From: Akkermansia muciniphila
GTDB taxonomy: Bacteria > Verrucomicrobiota > Verrucomicrobiia > Verrucomicrobiales > DEV007
Length of the DNA stretch: 64,000 nt
Direction: 5' to 3'
Assembly: GCA_945883495.1 (NCBI GenBank)
Contig: CAMCXS010000023.1
Coordinates: forward strand, 1-64,000
Part shown: piece by piece, positions 48,274-56,084 of the stretch
How the letters are laid out: each line of letters opens with the position of its first letter
Position numbering within the stretch: the stretch's first letter is position 1
Position numbers and translations under genes: made by a program
Notes under the pieces: model-generated
What the model was told of the DNA's origin: nothing
Database searches by the model: none
The model's input: only the letters and a program-made list of their open reading frames with translations

Positions 48274-48981
48274 TTATTGGCTCGGTTGCCCAGCCCCCGC
48301 CGACTTCTTAGTCCGCCGCCGTCCCGCATCGACGACACTCCGCGCGGCAAAGTAGCCGTCGATGAACACATCGTCCCGGAACTGCCCCACCAGGCCGTCC
48401 ATTTTGCGGAAGATGGCTTCCACCGCGTTGAACCGGTCCCGCAAAGCCGCCGTCAAGGCCCGGCGTTCTCCGATCGCCACCCGCGGCGCGCCCAAGGCGC
48501 CCTCGAACTCGTTCGCCTCCCGCTCCGTTTCGTTGACCGTCTCCGCCGAGATCCCACAGTCCTCCGCGTCTTCCCCATGATCCGCCAAGAGCTTACGGGC
48601 GATTCCGATCGTCTCCCGCGCGGTGCTCAAGAGGATGGCATCCCGCATCCGGCGCCAATCCGTTTGGCTGAAGTCCACCTTGGCAGCGTCCGTCTCATTC
48701 CCCAACTCCCGGCAGCACACCGCCACGGCTTGGCCGAGCAGATACGCCGCATCTTCGAGCTCCTCTTCCTCACGGGCTTTATCGGCCGCCACCCCGCTGA
48801 TCTGCGACGCCTGTGCCTTACAAAAATCCGCCAGGACGGCCACTGAGTTCTTGGCCTCCAACACTCGTTTGCCGAAGCGCAACGGAGTTTTGTCCTTCCA
48901 GATCCTCTCGGATTCCGGTTCGTGAAGAAACGTGAGCGTCGCGCGGAAGGCGTCGAGCCGGTTGGTGTAAGCGTCTTTCAT
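48274..48981 (-). CDS. Helical hypothetical protein downstream of a 21-bp repeat array
   Basis: The 235-residue protein (ATG 48981) is soluble, acidic and predicted nearly all-helical, in the manner of a four- or five-helix bundle. Segments include LDAFRATLTFLHEPESERIW, AVLADFCKAQASQISGVAAD, a C-terminal RFNAVEAIFRKMDGLVGQF, and a final DGYFAARSVVDAGRRR. From memory, similar helical proteins with an internal duplication occur in Bacteroidota and Verrucomicrobiota and have no assigned function. Its start codon lies 10 bases from an array of 21-bp repeats that, in transcript order, would form its leader. No Shine-Dalgarno sequence is seen. Confidence 0.7.
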   Translation of the reverse strand: MKDAYTNRLDAFRATLTFLHEPESERIWKDKTPLRFGKRVLEAKNSVAVLADFCKAQASQISGVAADKAREEEELEDAAYLLGQAVAVCCRELGNETDAAKVDFSQTDWRRMRDAILLSTARETIGIARKLLADHGEDAEDCGISAETVNETEREANEFEGALGAPRVAIGERRALTAALRDRFNAVEAIFRKMDGLVGQFRDDVFIDGYFAARSVVDAGRRRTKKSAGAGQPSQ

Positions 48982-48991
48982 GTGAGGGTGG

Positions 48992-49264
48992 TTGTTCTTG
49001 GAAAAAGGCCGATTTCCCGCACCGCTCGCCCGGCTGCGAAGACTTTCCGGGCGATTGCTGGCACGTCCCGGTGGATTGCGGAGACCTCCCGGCCAATTGC
49101 GGAAGCACCCCGGCCGATGGTGGCAACGTCCCCGCCGGTTGTTGGCACGTCCCACGCCATTGCGGAAACGTCCCAGCCAATTGCGAACCGCGCCCGGTCA
49201 CCAACGCGAACGGACCGGCCGATTGTTTGCGTCGACCGGCCGATTGCGAAATCGGAGTGAGGAA
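48992..49264. repeat. Array of degenerate 21-bp tandem repeats upstream of the helical protein gene
   Basis: About 12 consecutive units, each exactly 21 bp, start at 48992 and repeat every 21 bases to 49243. A thirteenth degenerate unit ends at 49264. Units typically begin TTGCGGA, vary in the middle, and end in CCCGGCCGA or CCCAGCCAA. There are no unique spacers between them, so this is not CRISPR. Because 21 is a multiple of three, several frames on both strands remain open and show 7-residue periodicity. The same repeat type occurs at 19556-19702. Confidence 0.88.
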
Positions 49265-49538
49265 AAGCAACGGGCATCGCGGGAGGCGTGCTAGGAAATC
49301 GCCTACCTCGTTCGTGCGCTCTTTGTGTTCCGGCTAGGGAATTTTGGTGACGCTTTCGTCACAATTTGGGAAAGAGCGGGAACCGTTGGCATCGGGGATG
49401 TTTCTTTTGCCTGATCGCATTCCATTCCTCTGCGTCTCGGCGCCTCCGCGTAAGGCCAAACACACGTAGCCATGTATGTTTCATCCTCACTCCCGCCTCG
49501 CTCAGGACGCCAAGGATCTGTCCCTCCCCGCGTTGCAG
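49265..49538. other. Intergenic region with a dispersed repeat
   Basis: No gene is seen. At about 49418-49467 a segment of the type CCTCTGCGTCTCGGCGCCTC + CGCGTAAGGCCAAAC resembles parts of the repeats at 54475-54650 and 57460-57500. This suggests a dispersed family of CTGCGTCTCTGCGTGAG-like sequences. Confidence 0.5.
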
Positions 49539-50021
49539 TCACTCTTCCAAGGTCCAGCCCTGCATGACCGCAACCTCGCGAACGAATGTCTCGCAAACCG
49601 CCCCCAGGTTTGACGCCACCTTGCCAACGATCGTGGCCAGTTCACTCATCCGGTCCTCCCGGAGCTTCACATCGTAAGCATGGTGGACGAGATGGCGAAA
49701 GCGGCGCAACTCATCCAATTCACTTCTCAGGTCCGCTCCAAACAGAGCCGGGCGCACCCCTGGAACGTGGAGAGTCATGCGCCGGAGGAGAGCTTCGTGC
49801 CAGCCGCCGTCCTTCGGCAAATTGTTCTCGAAACTTCGAGCCACTCTCAACCCCATCTGCTCGATGATGTTGTAGGCACGGGCCAACTCGAATGCTGTCG
49901 CTTGCAGCTTGCCGTGGGTGCCTTGCTCCAGGTGCGCGGCCGCCTCCGAGGCCGTTTCTCCGAAAATGCGGCAGTCCTCGCGCATTTCTTCACGGAGGGC
50001 GATCAATCCTAAACGGTCCAC
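49539..50021 (-). CDS. HepT-like HEPN toxin
   Basis: HEPN-domain HepT toxins are RNases held in check by MntA nucleotidyltransferases that AMPylate a tyrosine. The GTG start at 50021 is preceded by a strong AAGGAG at the right distance and gives 160 residues. The frame upstream to 50129 is rejected. The all-helical protein carries RHLVHHAY, an R-x4-H-x-Y motif: Arg and His are the HEPN catalytic pair and the Tyr is the modification site. It overlaps the mntA-like gene by 13 bases, so the two are coupled. Confidence 0.85.
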   Translation of the reverse strand: MDRLGLIALREEMREDCRIFGETASEAAAHLEQGTHGKLQATAFELARAYNIIEQMGLRVARSFENNLPKDGGWHEALLRRMTLHVPGVRPALFGADLRSELDELRRFRHLVHHAYDVKLREDRMSELATIVGKVASNLGAVCETFVREVAVMQGWTLEE

Positions 50022-50362
50022 GGTGCTCCTTGGCGTCGGATCTTCTCTCTCAACAAAGGCCGGACGCTGGCCAGATTCAGCAGGTCCACCGGCCGGCCGA
50101 GCGCTTCTTCCAGGGCGACGGCCAGACACGTCAACTCGCGCTCCTCAAGGACCTGATCCGGGTTCGACTCCCAATCCAAAGCCAAATCGACATCGGAATG
50201 CTCGTCAAACTGGCCAGGGACCAGGACCGACCCAAACACGATGACTCGGTATCCTTTGGGGAGAATCTTCTTCAGGGTTTCTTCCAGAACGTGGAGCGCG
50301 AGCAGGCGTTGCGACTCCCGAAGCCGGAGCCGTTCTTCATGGGTCTCTTGAAGGGCCGTCAT
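50009..50362 (-). CDS. MntA-like nucleotidyltransferase antitoxin
   Basis: The minimal nucleotidyltransferase has the signature GSVLVPGQFDEHSDVDLALD (G-S-x(n)-D-x-D), with the two aspartates that bind metal. It is expected to add AMP to the tyrosine of HepT. ATG 50362 follows GGGAGG and gives 117 residues. A start at 50404 is open but has no ribosome-binding site. It precedes the HepT gene, as is common for the type VII MntA/HepT system. Confidence 0.86.
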   Translation of the reverse strand: MTALQETHEERLRLRESQRLLALHVLEETLKKILPKGYRVIVFGSVLVPGQFDEHSDVDLALDWESNPDQVLEERELTCLAVALEEALGRPVDLLNLASVRPLLREKIRRQGAPWTV

Positions 50363-50445
50363 GCCTCCCGTCAGCGTAACCGCCGTCCGGCTCAGGACAA
50401 GCACAATTCAAGTCGACGCCCCGCGCGCGCCCCGCCCGTCGAGGT

Positions 50446-50529
50446 TCAATCTGAGGAAAACACCTCCGCCAGCGTCACCTCCATCCCAACCGCCTCATCG
50501 CGAACGGATCCCTCGCTGAAGCTGCGGCT
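50446..50529 (-). pseudogene. Gene-tail remnant A (SEGSVRD-EVTLAEVF type)
   Basis: The minus strand encodes SRSFSEGSVRDEAVGMEV followed by TLAEVFSSD and a TGA stop. The same tail recurs at 57562-57650. No start or upstream domain remains, because a REP-like element adjoins. The ending resembles the last strands of Uma2-type nucleases, but this is uncertain. Confidence 0.45.
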
Positions 50530-50543
50530 GGCCGCTCCCCAAC

Positions 50544-50597
50544 GTAGCCGGGACTTCAGTCCCTGCGAGAGGATTCCTGGACTGAAGTCCAGGCTAC
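50544..50597. repeat. REP-like element (diverged)
   Basis: Bounded by GTAGCC and GGCTAC, it holds two hairpins, GGGACTTCAGTCCC and TGGACTGAAGTCCA, separated by GCGAGAGGATTCC. The layout is that of the RAYT-linked elements at 48203-48249, with different stem sequences, and may be a second REP subtype. Confidence 0.8.
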
Positions 50598-50760
50598 CTT
50601 GACGCAACACCAGAATCCGACGCTAGTCAGCTCAAGAACGAGCCCCCACCACCCCAGGGAGACGCTCGTTCCTCGCTTTGCCGGGTCAGTTCCCAGTAAA
50701 CGGTGCTTATCTGACACCAAAAATCTTTGTCATCGAGGGGGAACATGCTACGCTAACACC

Positions 50761-51090
50761 ATGTCCAAAGGAACCCAGATCAGTTCCAAGAAAGCCGGAC
50801 GCCCCGCGAAGGCACGGACGATTCGCATCAGCCCGCGCTTTCCTGAAAACGTCGCGGAAACCGTGCAACGGGCTGCGGATCTGCGTGGCGTTTCGGTCGC
50901 CAGTTTCGTCGTGGATTCCGCGCAACGCGCTGCGGAACGGGTCATCGAGGAAGACACCCGGTGGCGCTTGGACGAGGCGGAGACATCCAAGCTTGCCGCT
51001 TCGCTGGCCAATCCTCCCCATGTGAACGCTGCGGCCCGGATGGCCCAAGCCCTGGCCACCGATGTCGAGATTCGTTCTTTTTCAAACTAG
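50761..51090 (+). CDS. DUF1778 family antitoxin
   Basis: ATG 50761 starts a 109-residue ribbon-helix-helix-type protein with ARTIRISPRFPENVAETVQR and ADLRGVSVASFVVDSAQRAA, typical of DUF1778/TacA antitoxins, which bind DNA and a GNAT toxin. The C-terminal part (WRLDEAETSKLAASLANPP) fits the toxin-binding tail. No GNAT toxin gene follows; instead a Phd-type antitoxin gene begins 22 bases later. The toxin may have been lost. Confidence 0.82.
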   Translation: MSKGTQISSKKAGRPAKARTIRISPRFPENVAETVQRAADLRGVSVASFVVDSAQRAAERVIEEDTRWRLDEAETSKLAASLANPPHVNAAARMAQALATDVEIRSFSN

Positions 51091-51112
51091 CCAGATAATT
51101 TAGTCTAAGGCG

Positions 51113-51352
51113 ATGACCTGGAAACTTGCCGACGCAAAGAACCGGTTGAGCGAGCTCGTGGACCTAGCCCTCGCTGAAGGTCCGCAGACGATCACCCGGC
51201 GGGGTGACGAACTCATTTTGATTTCCAAGGAGGATTACCTGCGCCGCGTTGGCGAACGGGAGTCCTTCACCGAATTTTTGATGGGCCAACCGTCGCTGGA
51301 AGGAGTCGATCTCGGAAGGGCTCCGGATGAGATGCGGACCGTCTCGACATGA
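51113..51352 (+). CDS. Phd/YefM family antitoxin
   Basis: The 79-residue protein begins TWKLADAKNRLSELVDLALA and has TITRRGDELILISKEDYLR, the standard Phd/YefM dimerisation and DNA-binding domain, and a C-terminal tail (SFTEFLMGQPSLEGVDLGR) that would neutralise the toxin. It overlaps the PIN gene by ATGA. Confidence 0.9.
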   Translation: MTWKLADAKNRLSELVDLALAEGPQTITRRGDELILISKEDYLRRVGERESFTEFLMGQPSLEGVDLGRAPDEMRTVST

Positions 51353-51603
51353 GGGTGCTGCTCGACACCAATGTCATCTCCGAAATCCGCCATCCGAATG
51401 GGAACGAGTTCGTCAAGCATCGCATCGCGGCGGTCCATGCGGATGTCCTTTTTGTCAGCGCAGTTGTCTTCGCCGAATTGACCAAGGGCGTGCTGCGGTT
51501 GCCCAAAGGACGCAAACGAAAGGAATTGCTCCTCTGGCTAAAGCGGTTCGAATCGGATTTCGGAGATGATCGCACAGTCAACCTGCCTGACTGTCGTTTG
51601 TGA
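51349..51603 (+). pseudogene. PIN domain toxin (VapC/FitB-like), truncated
   Basis: The first 75 residues are a normal PIN N-terminus: RVLLDTNVISEIRHP with the first catalytic Asp, and VSAVVFAELTKGVLRLPKG with the catalytic Glu. Full-length relatives have about 135-140 residues and two more acidic residues in the second half. Here a stop follows at codon 85 after an unrelated NLPDCRL ending, and no continuation is visible in any frame downstream. The gene appears broken by a deletion or rearrangement, so the toxin is probably inactive. Confidence 0.75.
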
Positions 51604-51948
51604 TCGCTGGCTTTGCTTGAGGCGTGAACCGTTCCCTCGCAACTCCAAAGAATAAGACGCCTGGATCAGGCTCGCGATGAAGGCGGCGCTAGATGACCGA
51701 ACGCCCCCCTCCAAGCGGGAGGCGAGTGTTGAAAGAGACTCCGGCATTATGCCGGAAAATAGCAGACTGTGAATTCAATCCGGCCTTGCCTTGACCAACT
51801 AATTGACGCCGCTTTTTCCGGCATGAACCTTAAAGTGCTCCCTCGAGCTATCAGCCGCCAAAATGCCGCGGACGCTGCAAGTGATCTCAATTGACTCGGG
51901 CTTCGACTTTTCAACAGCATCCTCAATCGGGTGAGGCGGGCCAAGTCG
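51604..51948. other. Intergenic region with hairpin
   Basis: No convincing gene is present. TCCGGCA and TGCCGGA (51741-51757) form a perfect 7-bp stem with a 3-base loop. A further CCGGCATGA copy of the half-site occurs near 51820. The hairpin may terminate transcription of the minus-strand conflict operon, although the flanking U tract on that strand is weak. Confidence 0.4.
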
Positions 51949-54438
51949 CTAGATTCTCCCCATAAATCTTACACCGTCCAACTTCAGCGGTAAGATGATA
52001 GTATCTTTCTCATCTTCGTCTGAAAAATAAACCTTAATCTGCGTAATCCCCTTGCCCTGCACTACTCGAACTCCTTCCCAATTGGTCAACGGAATCCCCG
52101 TCTCCTGCAATAGTCGAATTGGGTCAAGATCGGCCCAGCGCATTACAAAATTACCAATAGAGTGGCGGCTCGCTTCCCGCACGGAATCAATTGAATCCTG
52201 ACTCCTTGCTGTTTCTTCCAATTGCCTAGTCAGATTTGTGCGAAGTGCCTCGATTTCATCCAAACCGACGTCCTGGACCGCCTCCAAGCTTCTACTGTCA
52301 AATGCGACGGGCAGTGTTGGCTCAATTTTAGGGGCGATCACGATCAGCGACATGGTTCCGTCGTGCTCTTTTTCTTGGCGTAGAGTCCATTGTCCATCAA
52401 GCATGATGTGGTACCGGAACGTGGCCATCACCGAACTTTCGCCGTAATCCTCTCGGCTTTCCTTCACAGCGACTTCTAGAACATTCCCATTGGTGGCGGT
52501 AAACTCTGCCAAATGCTGGCGGAAGGCCTTGGCAATATCTCCCTCCGCCCCCCCTTTGCTCATGCCCCACCAATACCCAACACCCACCAGGGCCATCACT
52601 GCTATGCCCCAACGCCACCCCACCCCCCATCCTCTGTCCGGCACCGGCACGAGAATCCGCAACGCCCCTTCCCCACCGAAGGTCTCCACCACGGTCCGTT
52701 CCTTCCAACCCGCCCCGGGCTCGCGTCGCTTGAGCTTGCGGGCGAGGCGGTCGATGAGGCTCGGGTTGTTCGCGATGAGCTGGTGCACTTCGTTGCGGAC
52801 GGCGGGATCTCCGGTGACTTCGGCGGCGCCTTCGACGAGGATGCGGTTCAGGGCGCGGTGGATTTCTTTGCGTTCCGGGCCGCGCAAGGGCCGCAAGAGC
52901 GCGCGCCGCAGCCACTGGGGCATGGCTCCTTCTTGGAACCAGGGGAGCGCGATGAGGCGGTTGAGGAGATCGGGCCGGGCGGACTTCGCGATCCGATCAT
53001 CCAACTCCCGGCCCAAGGCCACGGTGAGGTTCCAGTCCAGTTCCGGATAGGCGGCGCAAGCGCGCAACCAGAACATGCCGCCCGCCCCCAGGTAGTCTTC
53101 CAAGACTTCAAGGCCTGCGGCGATGGTCCCGGACGAGGGCGGACGCACCTCCGTCCACCGCCCCCGGTCCGCGGTGAGCAGGACCGGAAGTTCCTCCCGC
53201 ATCCCCCGCCCCGGCGCCATCGCGCGCAAGGAAGCCCGTTCCCCCCGCAGCACCGCGGTGTACGCCTCCAATCCCGCCGCCCCCGCCGGCGCCGCCAACA
53301 GAGAGCCGGGAAAAGCCGCCAAGTCCGGATGCCGATCCGCAAACCACGCGCCGCCCTGCTCCCACAAGCCGAGTGCGGACTGCGGAGTGCGGAATGCGGA
53401 ATACTCGGAGAAGATGAGCAGCCGATGATCCGGCATGCGGACGTGGAGCTGTTCCAGGGAGAGGGCGTTGGCGGTGCCGTCGTCGTTTTCGGGGTAGAGG
53501 ATGTCTGGCTCGTGGCGGAACGTCCAGACGTTCACCGGGACGCCTTCGGCGCGGAGTTGCGCGGCGAGGTAACGGGCGAGCCGGCCCCGGTGATCCGCGC
53601 CGGAGAGTTGTTGGATGAGAATGAGGTATTCCGGGGTGCGCTTGAACCGGCGGCCCACCGGGGTGAACCATCCGCCGCGGCGGACGGAGGCACGGACGGT
53701 GGCGGGGACATCGAGATGGTCCAGGAGATCGATGTCCCGGTGCTTGCGCAGCTCCAAGGCACAGGCGCGGATCACCCCTTCCGGAAACGGGGACCGGATC
53801 GGGACCTGGAAGAGGACATCGTTCTCGGCGTCTTCCACAGCATCAAGGAGGCGGCGGTTGAGGTAACGATGTTTGTTGGGCGTCAGGAAAGCGAAGAACG
53901 TGAGCAGAACCGCTAGAACTCCGCCCGCTCCAACGACGTGAGGAAGCCAACTGGGCCAGGAATTGGCGGATTCTGCGCTGACGGGTGCCGGGATCGTCAG
54001 CTCGTTGGCGTCGGGCCCCGGGACTTCGATGTCCGGCTCGGCCGGGGTGGTTGGCTCCGGTTTCGGCCCAAACTCTTTCCACGTCCAGATTCCAGCTCCC
54101 GCCAATACGAAAAGGACTGAGGCAATGAGGAATCCCCGTGCCCAGCGGATCGGCTTGGGCGCTTTGCGTTTCTTGGGACCGGGCCCGACGGGAACCAGAC
54201 TTTGCGGAAAGACCTCGGCGAAGATATCCTCGTAGGTCCGGATTTGGTCCCGGCTCCGGCAGAGCACGGGCCGGAGGGCATCGCGCAGGTCCTCGGCGGT
54301 TTTTGGCGATTCCCCGCTCGCGGCCAAGGCGAGGAGGACATCCCGGACGGCGACTTCTTCCCGCACGGACACAGCGAGCCCGACGTCGCGCAAAGCGACG
54401 CAGACCTTGGGGATACGCTCGAGGTGGGAGGGATGCAT
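51949..54438 (-). CDS. Membrane protein with CoxE-like N-terminus and vWA-like domain, conflict-system component
   Basis: The 829-residue protein opens with a helical region (residues about 5-80: VALRDVGLAVSVREEVAVRD, LRDALRPVLCRSRDQIRTYE, DIFAEVF) that resembles the N-terminus of CoxE-type vWA proteins. Two membrane helices follow (about 102-120 and 166-186). A region at about 268-410 looks like a diverged vWA domain (PEYLILIQQLSGADHRGRLA, RMPDHRLLIFSEYS) in which the metal-binding DxSxS motif is degenerate. A third membrane helix lies near 620-640, and the C-terminal 190 residues are a soluble domain of unknown fold. It shares an operon with MoxR and TIR genes. The vWA call is by pattern. 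Confidence 0.65.
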   Translation of the reverse strand: MHPSHLERIPKVCVALRDVGLAVSVREEVAVRDVLLALAASGESPKTAEDLRDALRPVLCRSRDQIRTYEDIFAEVFPQSLVPVGPGPKKRKAPKPIRWARGFLIASVLFVLAGAGIWTWKEFGPKPEPTTPAEPDIEVPGPDANELTIPAPVSAESANSWPSWLPHVVGAGGVLAVLLTFFAFLTPNKHRYLNRRLLDAVEDAENDVLFQVPIRSPFPEGVIRACALELRKHRDIDLLDHLDVPATVRASVRRGGWFTPVGRRFKRTPEYLILIQQLSGADHRGRLARYLAAQLRAEGVPVNVWTFRHEPDILYPENDDGTANALSLEQLHVRMPDHRLLIFSEYSAFRTPQSALGLWEQGGAWFADRHPDLAAFPGSLLAAPAGAAGLEAYTAVLRGERASLRAMAPGRGMREELPVLLTADRGRWTEVRPPSSGTIAAGLEVLEDYLGAGGMFWLRACAAYPELDWNLTVALGRELDDRIAKSARPDLLNRLIALPWFQEGAMPQWLRRALLRPLRGPERKEIHRALNRILVEGAAEVTGDPAVRNEVHQLIANNPSLIDRLARKLKRREPGAGWKERTVVETFGGEGALRILVPVPDRGWGVGWRWGIAVMALVGVGYWWGMSKGGAEGDIAKAFRQHLAEFTATNGNVLEVAVKESREDYGESSVMATFRYHIMLDGQWTLRQEKEHDGTMSLIVIAPKIEPTLPVAFDSRSLEAVQDVGLDEIEALRTNLTRQLEETARSQDSIDSVREASRHSIGNFVMRWADLDPIRLLQETGIPLTNWEGVRVVQGKGITQIKVYFSDEDEKDTIILPLKLDGVRFMGRI

Positions 54439-54474
54439 AAGTCAAGCCTCTAAAAATTCCGCGAAGGATTTACA

Positions 54475-54650
54475 GCCTACGTTGGTTTGAACCTCACGCA
54501 GAGACGCGGGGACGCGGGGGATGTTTCCCACATGAAACCCCAGAAATCCCCTGCGTCCCTGCGTCTCTAGCGCAGCGAGCGTGAGGCCCAAACAATCATC
54601 GGCTACGTTGGTTTGAACCTCACGCAGAGACGCGGGGACGCGGGGGATTA
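54475..54650. repeat. Two direct copies and one inverted relative of a CACGCAGAGACGCGGGG repeat
   Basis: A roughly 45-bp segment (TACGTTGGTTTGAACCTCAC continuing with GCAGAGACGCGGGGACGC and GGGGGAT) occurs at 54478-54522 and again at 54604-54648. Between them, at about 54548-54593, lies an inverted related copy (CCTGCGTCCCTGCGTCTCTA ... GTGAGGCCCAAAC). The minus strand is open across it, but the encoded peptide merely repeats IPRVPASLREVQTNV, so I read it as repeat DNA. It sits between the vWA-like gene and the GxxExxY gene. Confidence 0.85.
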
Positions 54651-54692
54651 GACCTAGATTGAGGCCCGGAAGCGTTAGATCACCAGCATCCT

Positions 54693-55091
54693 TCATAAGT
54701 CGCTCTCCTCTCTGCCCAATCCGTTTACGACTCTTTTGATCCCTTCCTTCATCCGGGGCGCGCCGAAATTGAGGAGGTAGCCAAGCTTTAAACCGGTCAG
54801 CTTCAAATACGTGAAAAGCTGCTTGGGATGCACTTTGTGCAGCTCTTCCACGGACTTCAGCTCCACGATCACCAAGCCGGCGACGATCAGATCCGCCCGG
54901 AAGCCTTCTTCAAATTTTAACCCTTGGTATTCGATAGAAATGGGCACCTGCCTCCGCACCTCAATGCCTTGCTTTTCCAGCTCTTTGGCCAGGACCACCT
55001 CGTAAACGGTCTCCAACAACCCAGGCCCCAGATCCGTATGAATCTGGACGGCGGCGACCACAACCTTGGTCCCGATGTCGTTCTCTTCCAT
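54693..55091 (-). CDS. GxxExxY family protein
   Basis: The 132-residue protein has the name-giving motif in GPGLLETVYEVVLAKEL (G-x-x-E-x-x-Y) and a PD-(D/E)xK nuclease-like core: VPISIEYQGLKFEEGFRADL, then IVAGLVIVELKSVEELHKVH, with the E-x-K pair in VELKS. GxxExxY proteins are small, widespread in environmental genomes and of unknown function, often next to dispersed repeats, as here. It lies 21 bases from the MoxR gene, so it is probably co-transcribed with the conflict operon. Confidence 0.88.
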   Translation of the reverse strand: MEENDIGTKVVVAAVQIHTDLGPGLLETVYEVVLAKELEKQGIEVRRQVPISIEYQGLKFEEGFRADLIVAGLVIVELKSVEELHKVHPKQLFTYLKLTGLKLGYLLNFGAPRMKEGIKRVVNGLGREESDL

Positions 55092-55112
55092 GCCAATCTC
55101 CGCCTGCCCCCG

Positions 55113-56048
55113 CTACGCGGCCCAGCCATCCACAATCCGCGCCGCTTCCTCGACGTCCCCGCCAGATTTGAACAGCACGCCCAGGGATTCCTTAATCGCG
55201 TCCGGCTTGTCCTTCAGCGAGCCGCCATCCAGGACCACCGCCAGCACCTCCACCCAACGGATCAGCTCCGCCGTGGCCGGGAGTTTGTCCATCCGCCTTG
55301 CCCCGCCGTGCCGCAGCGCGCTGAAGAGATCCAAGGCTTCTTCCACCAACGGCTGATTCTTCAGCGTGGGATGATGATTCGCCACGATGCTCCGCAGCCG
55401 CTCGTCGTCCGGGAACGGAATGTGGGCGAAGACACACCGGCGCAGGAACGCTTCCGGCAGGTGCTTCTCCGAGTTGCTCGTGATCAGCACGATCGGCCGG
55501 AGCTCCTTGGCCTCGCTGATCGCAAACGAAGCGCCGTCCAGCTCGGGGACGCGGAAGCGGAGCAGTTCGATCTCGCTCAAGATATCGTTCGGGAAATCGC
55601 GGGGCGCTTTGTCGATTTCATCGATGAGCACCACGGAGCGGACGGGCGTGGGAGCGGCCAAGTCTCCGAGCAGAGCATCGCGACGCGGTTCTGGCGGGAG
55701 GCTGCGGAGAATCGCGGCGCCCAAGGCTTCGGCGCGGAGGAAGCTCTTCACATCGGGATTGGCTCCGGTCTGAGTGGCGCGGTAATGAGCCAGGGCGTCG
55801 TAGCGATAAAACAGCTCTTGGCTGGCGCTTGTCGACTTCGTGTTGAAGCGGAGCGGCTCGCCGAGCTTGAGCTGATTGGCGATGGAATACGCCAAACGGG
55901 TTTTGCCGGTGCCGGGTTCGCCAGTGACCAGGAGCGGTTGCCCCAGGAGAATGGCAATGTTCACGGCATGAGCCAGAGCCGGGTCCGGAAGGTAGATTTC
56001 CTCCTTGGGGCCGGGTTGGTAATCGGTGCGGTAGTGGCGGAAGGACAT
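55113..56048 (-). CDS. MoxR-type AAA+ ATPase of the conflict operon
   Basis: The 311-residue protein has Walker A VTGEPGTGKTRLAY (about residues 42-55), Walker B SVVLIDEIDKAPRDFPND, sensor 1 IVLITSNSEKHLPEAFLRRC with an arginine finger, and a helical lid. It belongs to a MoxR branch different from the one at 43471-44457: it lacks the QNPIEQEG signature and has the EIELLRFRVPEL insert seen in MoxR proteins paired with vWA proteins in bacterial conflict systems. It lies 36 bases after the TIR gene and is probably the NTP-driven switch of the set. Confidence 0.88.
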   Translation of the reverse strand: MSFRHYRTDYQPGPKEEIYLPDPALAHAVNIAILLGQPLLVTGEPGTGKTRLAYSIANQLKLGEPLRFNTKSTSASQELFYRYDALAHYRATQTGANPDVKSFLRAEALGAAILRSLPPEPRRDALLGDLAAPTPVRSVVLIDEIDKAPRDFPNDILSEIELLRFRVPELDGASFAISEAKELRPIVLITSNSEKHLPEAFLRRCVFAHIPFPDDERLRSIVANHHPTLKNQPLVEEALDLFSALRHGGARRMDKLPATAELIRWVEVLAVVLDGGSLKDKPDAIKESLGVLFKSGGDVEEAARIVDGWAA

Positions 56049-56084
56049 GGGTGGAAGATTGGAGTGGTGGAGTGCGGGGACTCG

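Noticed and set aside
48992-49264. Possible CRISPR array or coding heptad repeat
   Set aside because: No separate spacers and a 21-bp unit too short for repeat plus spacer. Coding is not supported because several frames on both strands are open across it and none is conserved over the others.
53108-53916. Several long frames opposite the vWA-like gene
   Set aside because: Arginine/proline- or glycine-rich shadow frames caused by high GC; no domains.
54442-54696. 84-codon minus-strand frame overlapping the GxxExxY gene
   Set aside because: Almost entirely repeat DNA; the peptide only repeats IPRVPASLREVQTNV and has no protein-like features.
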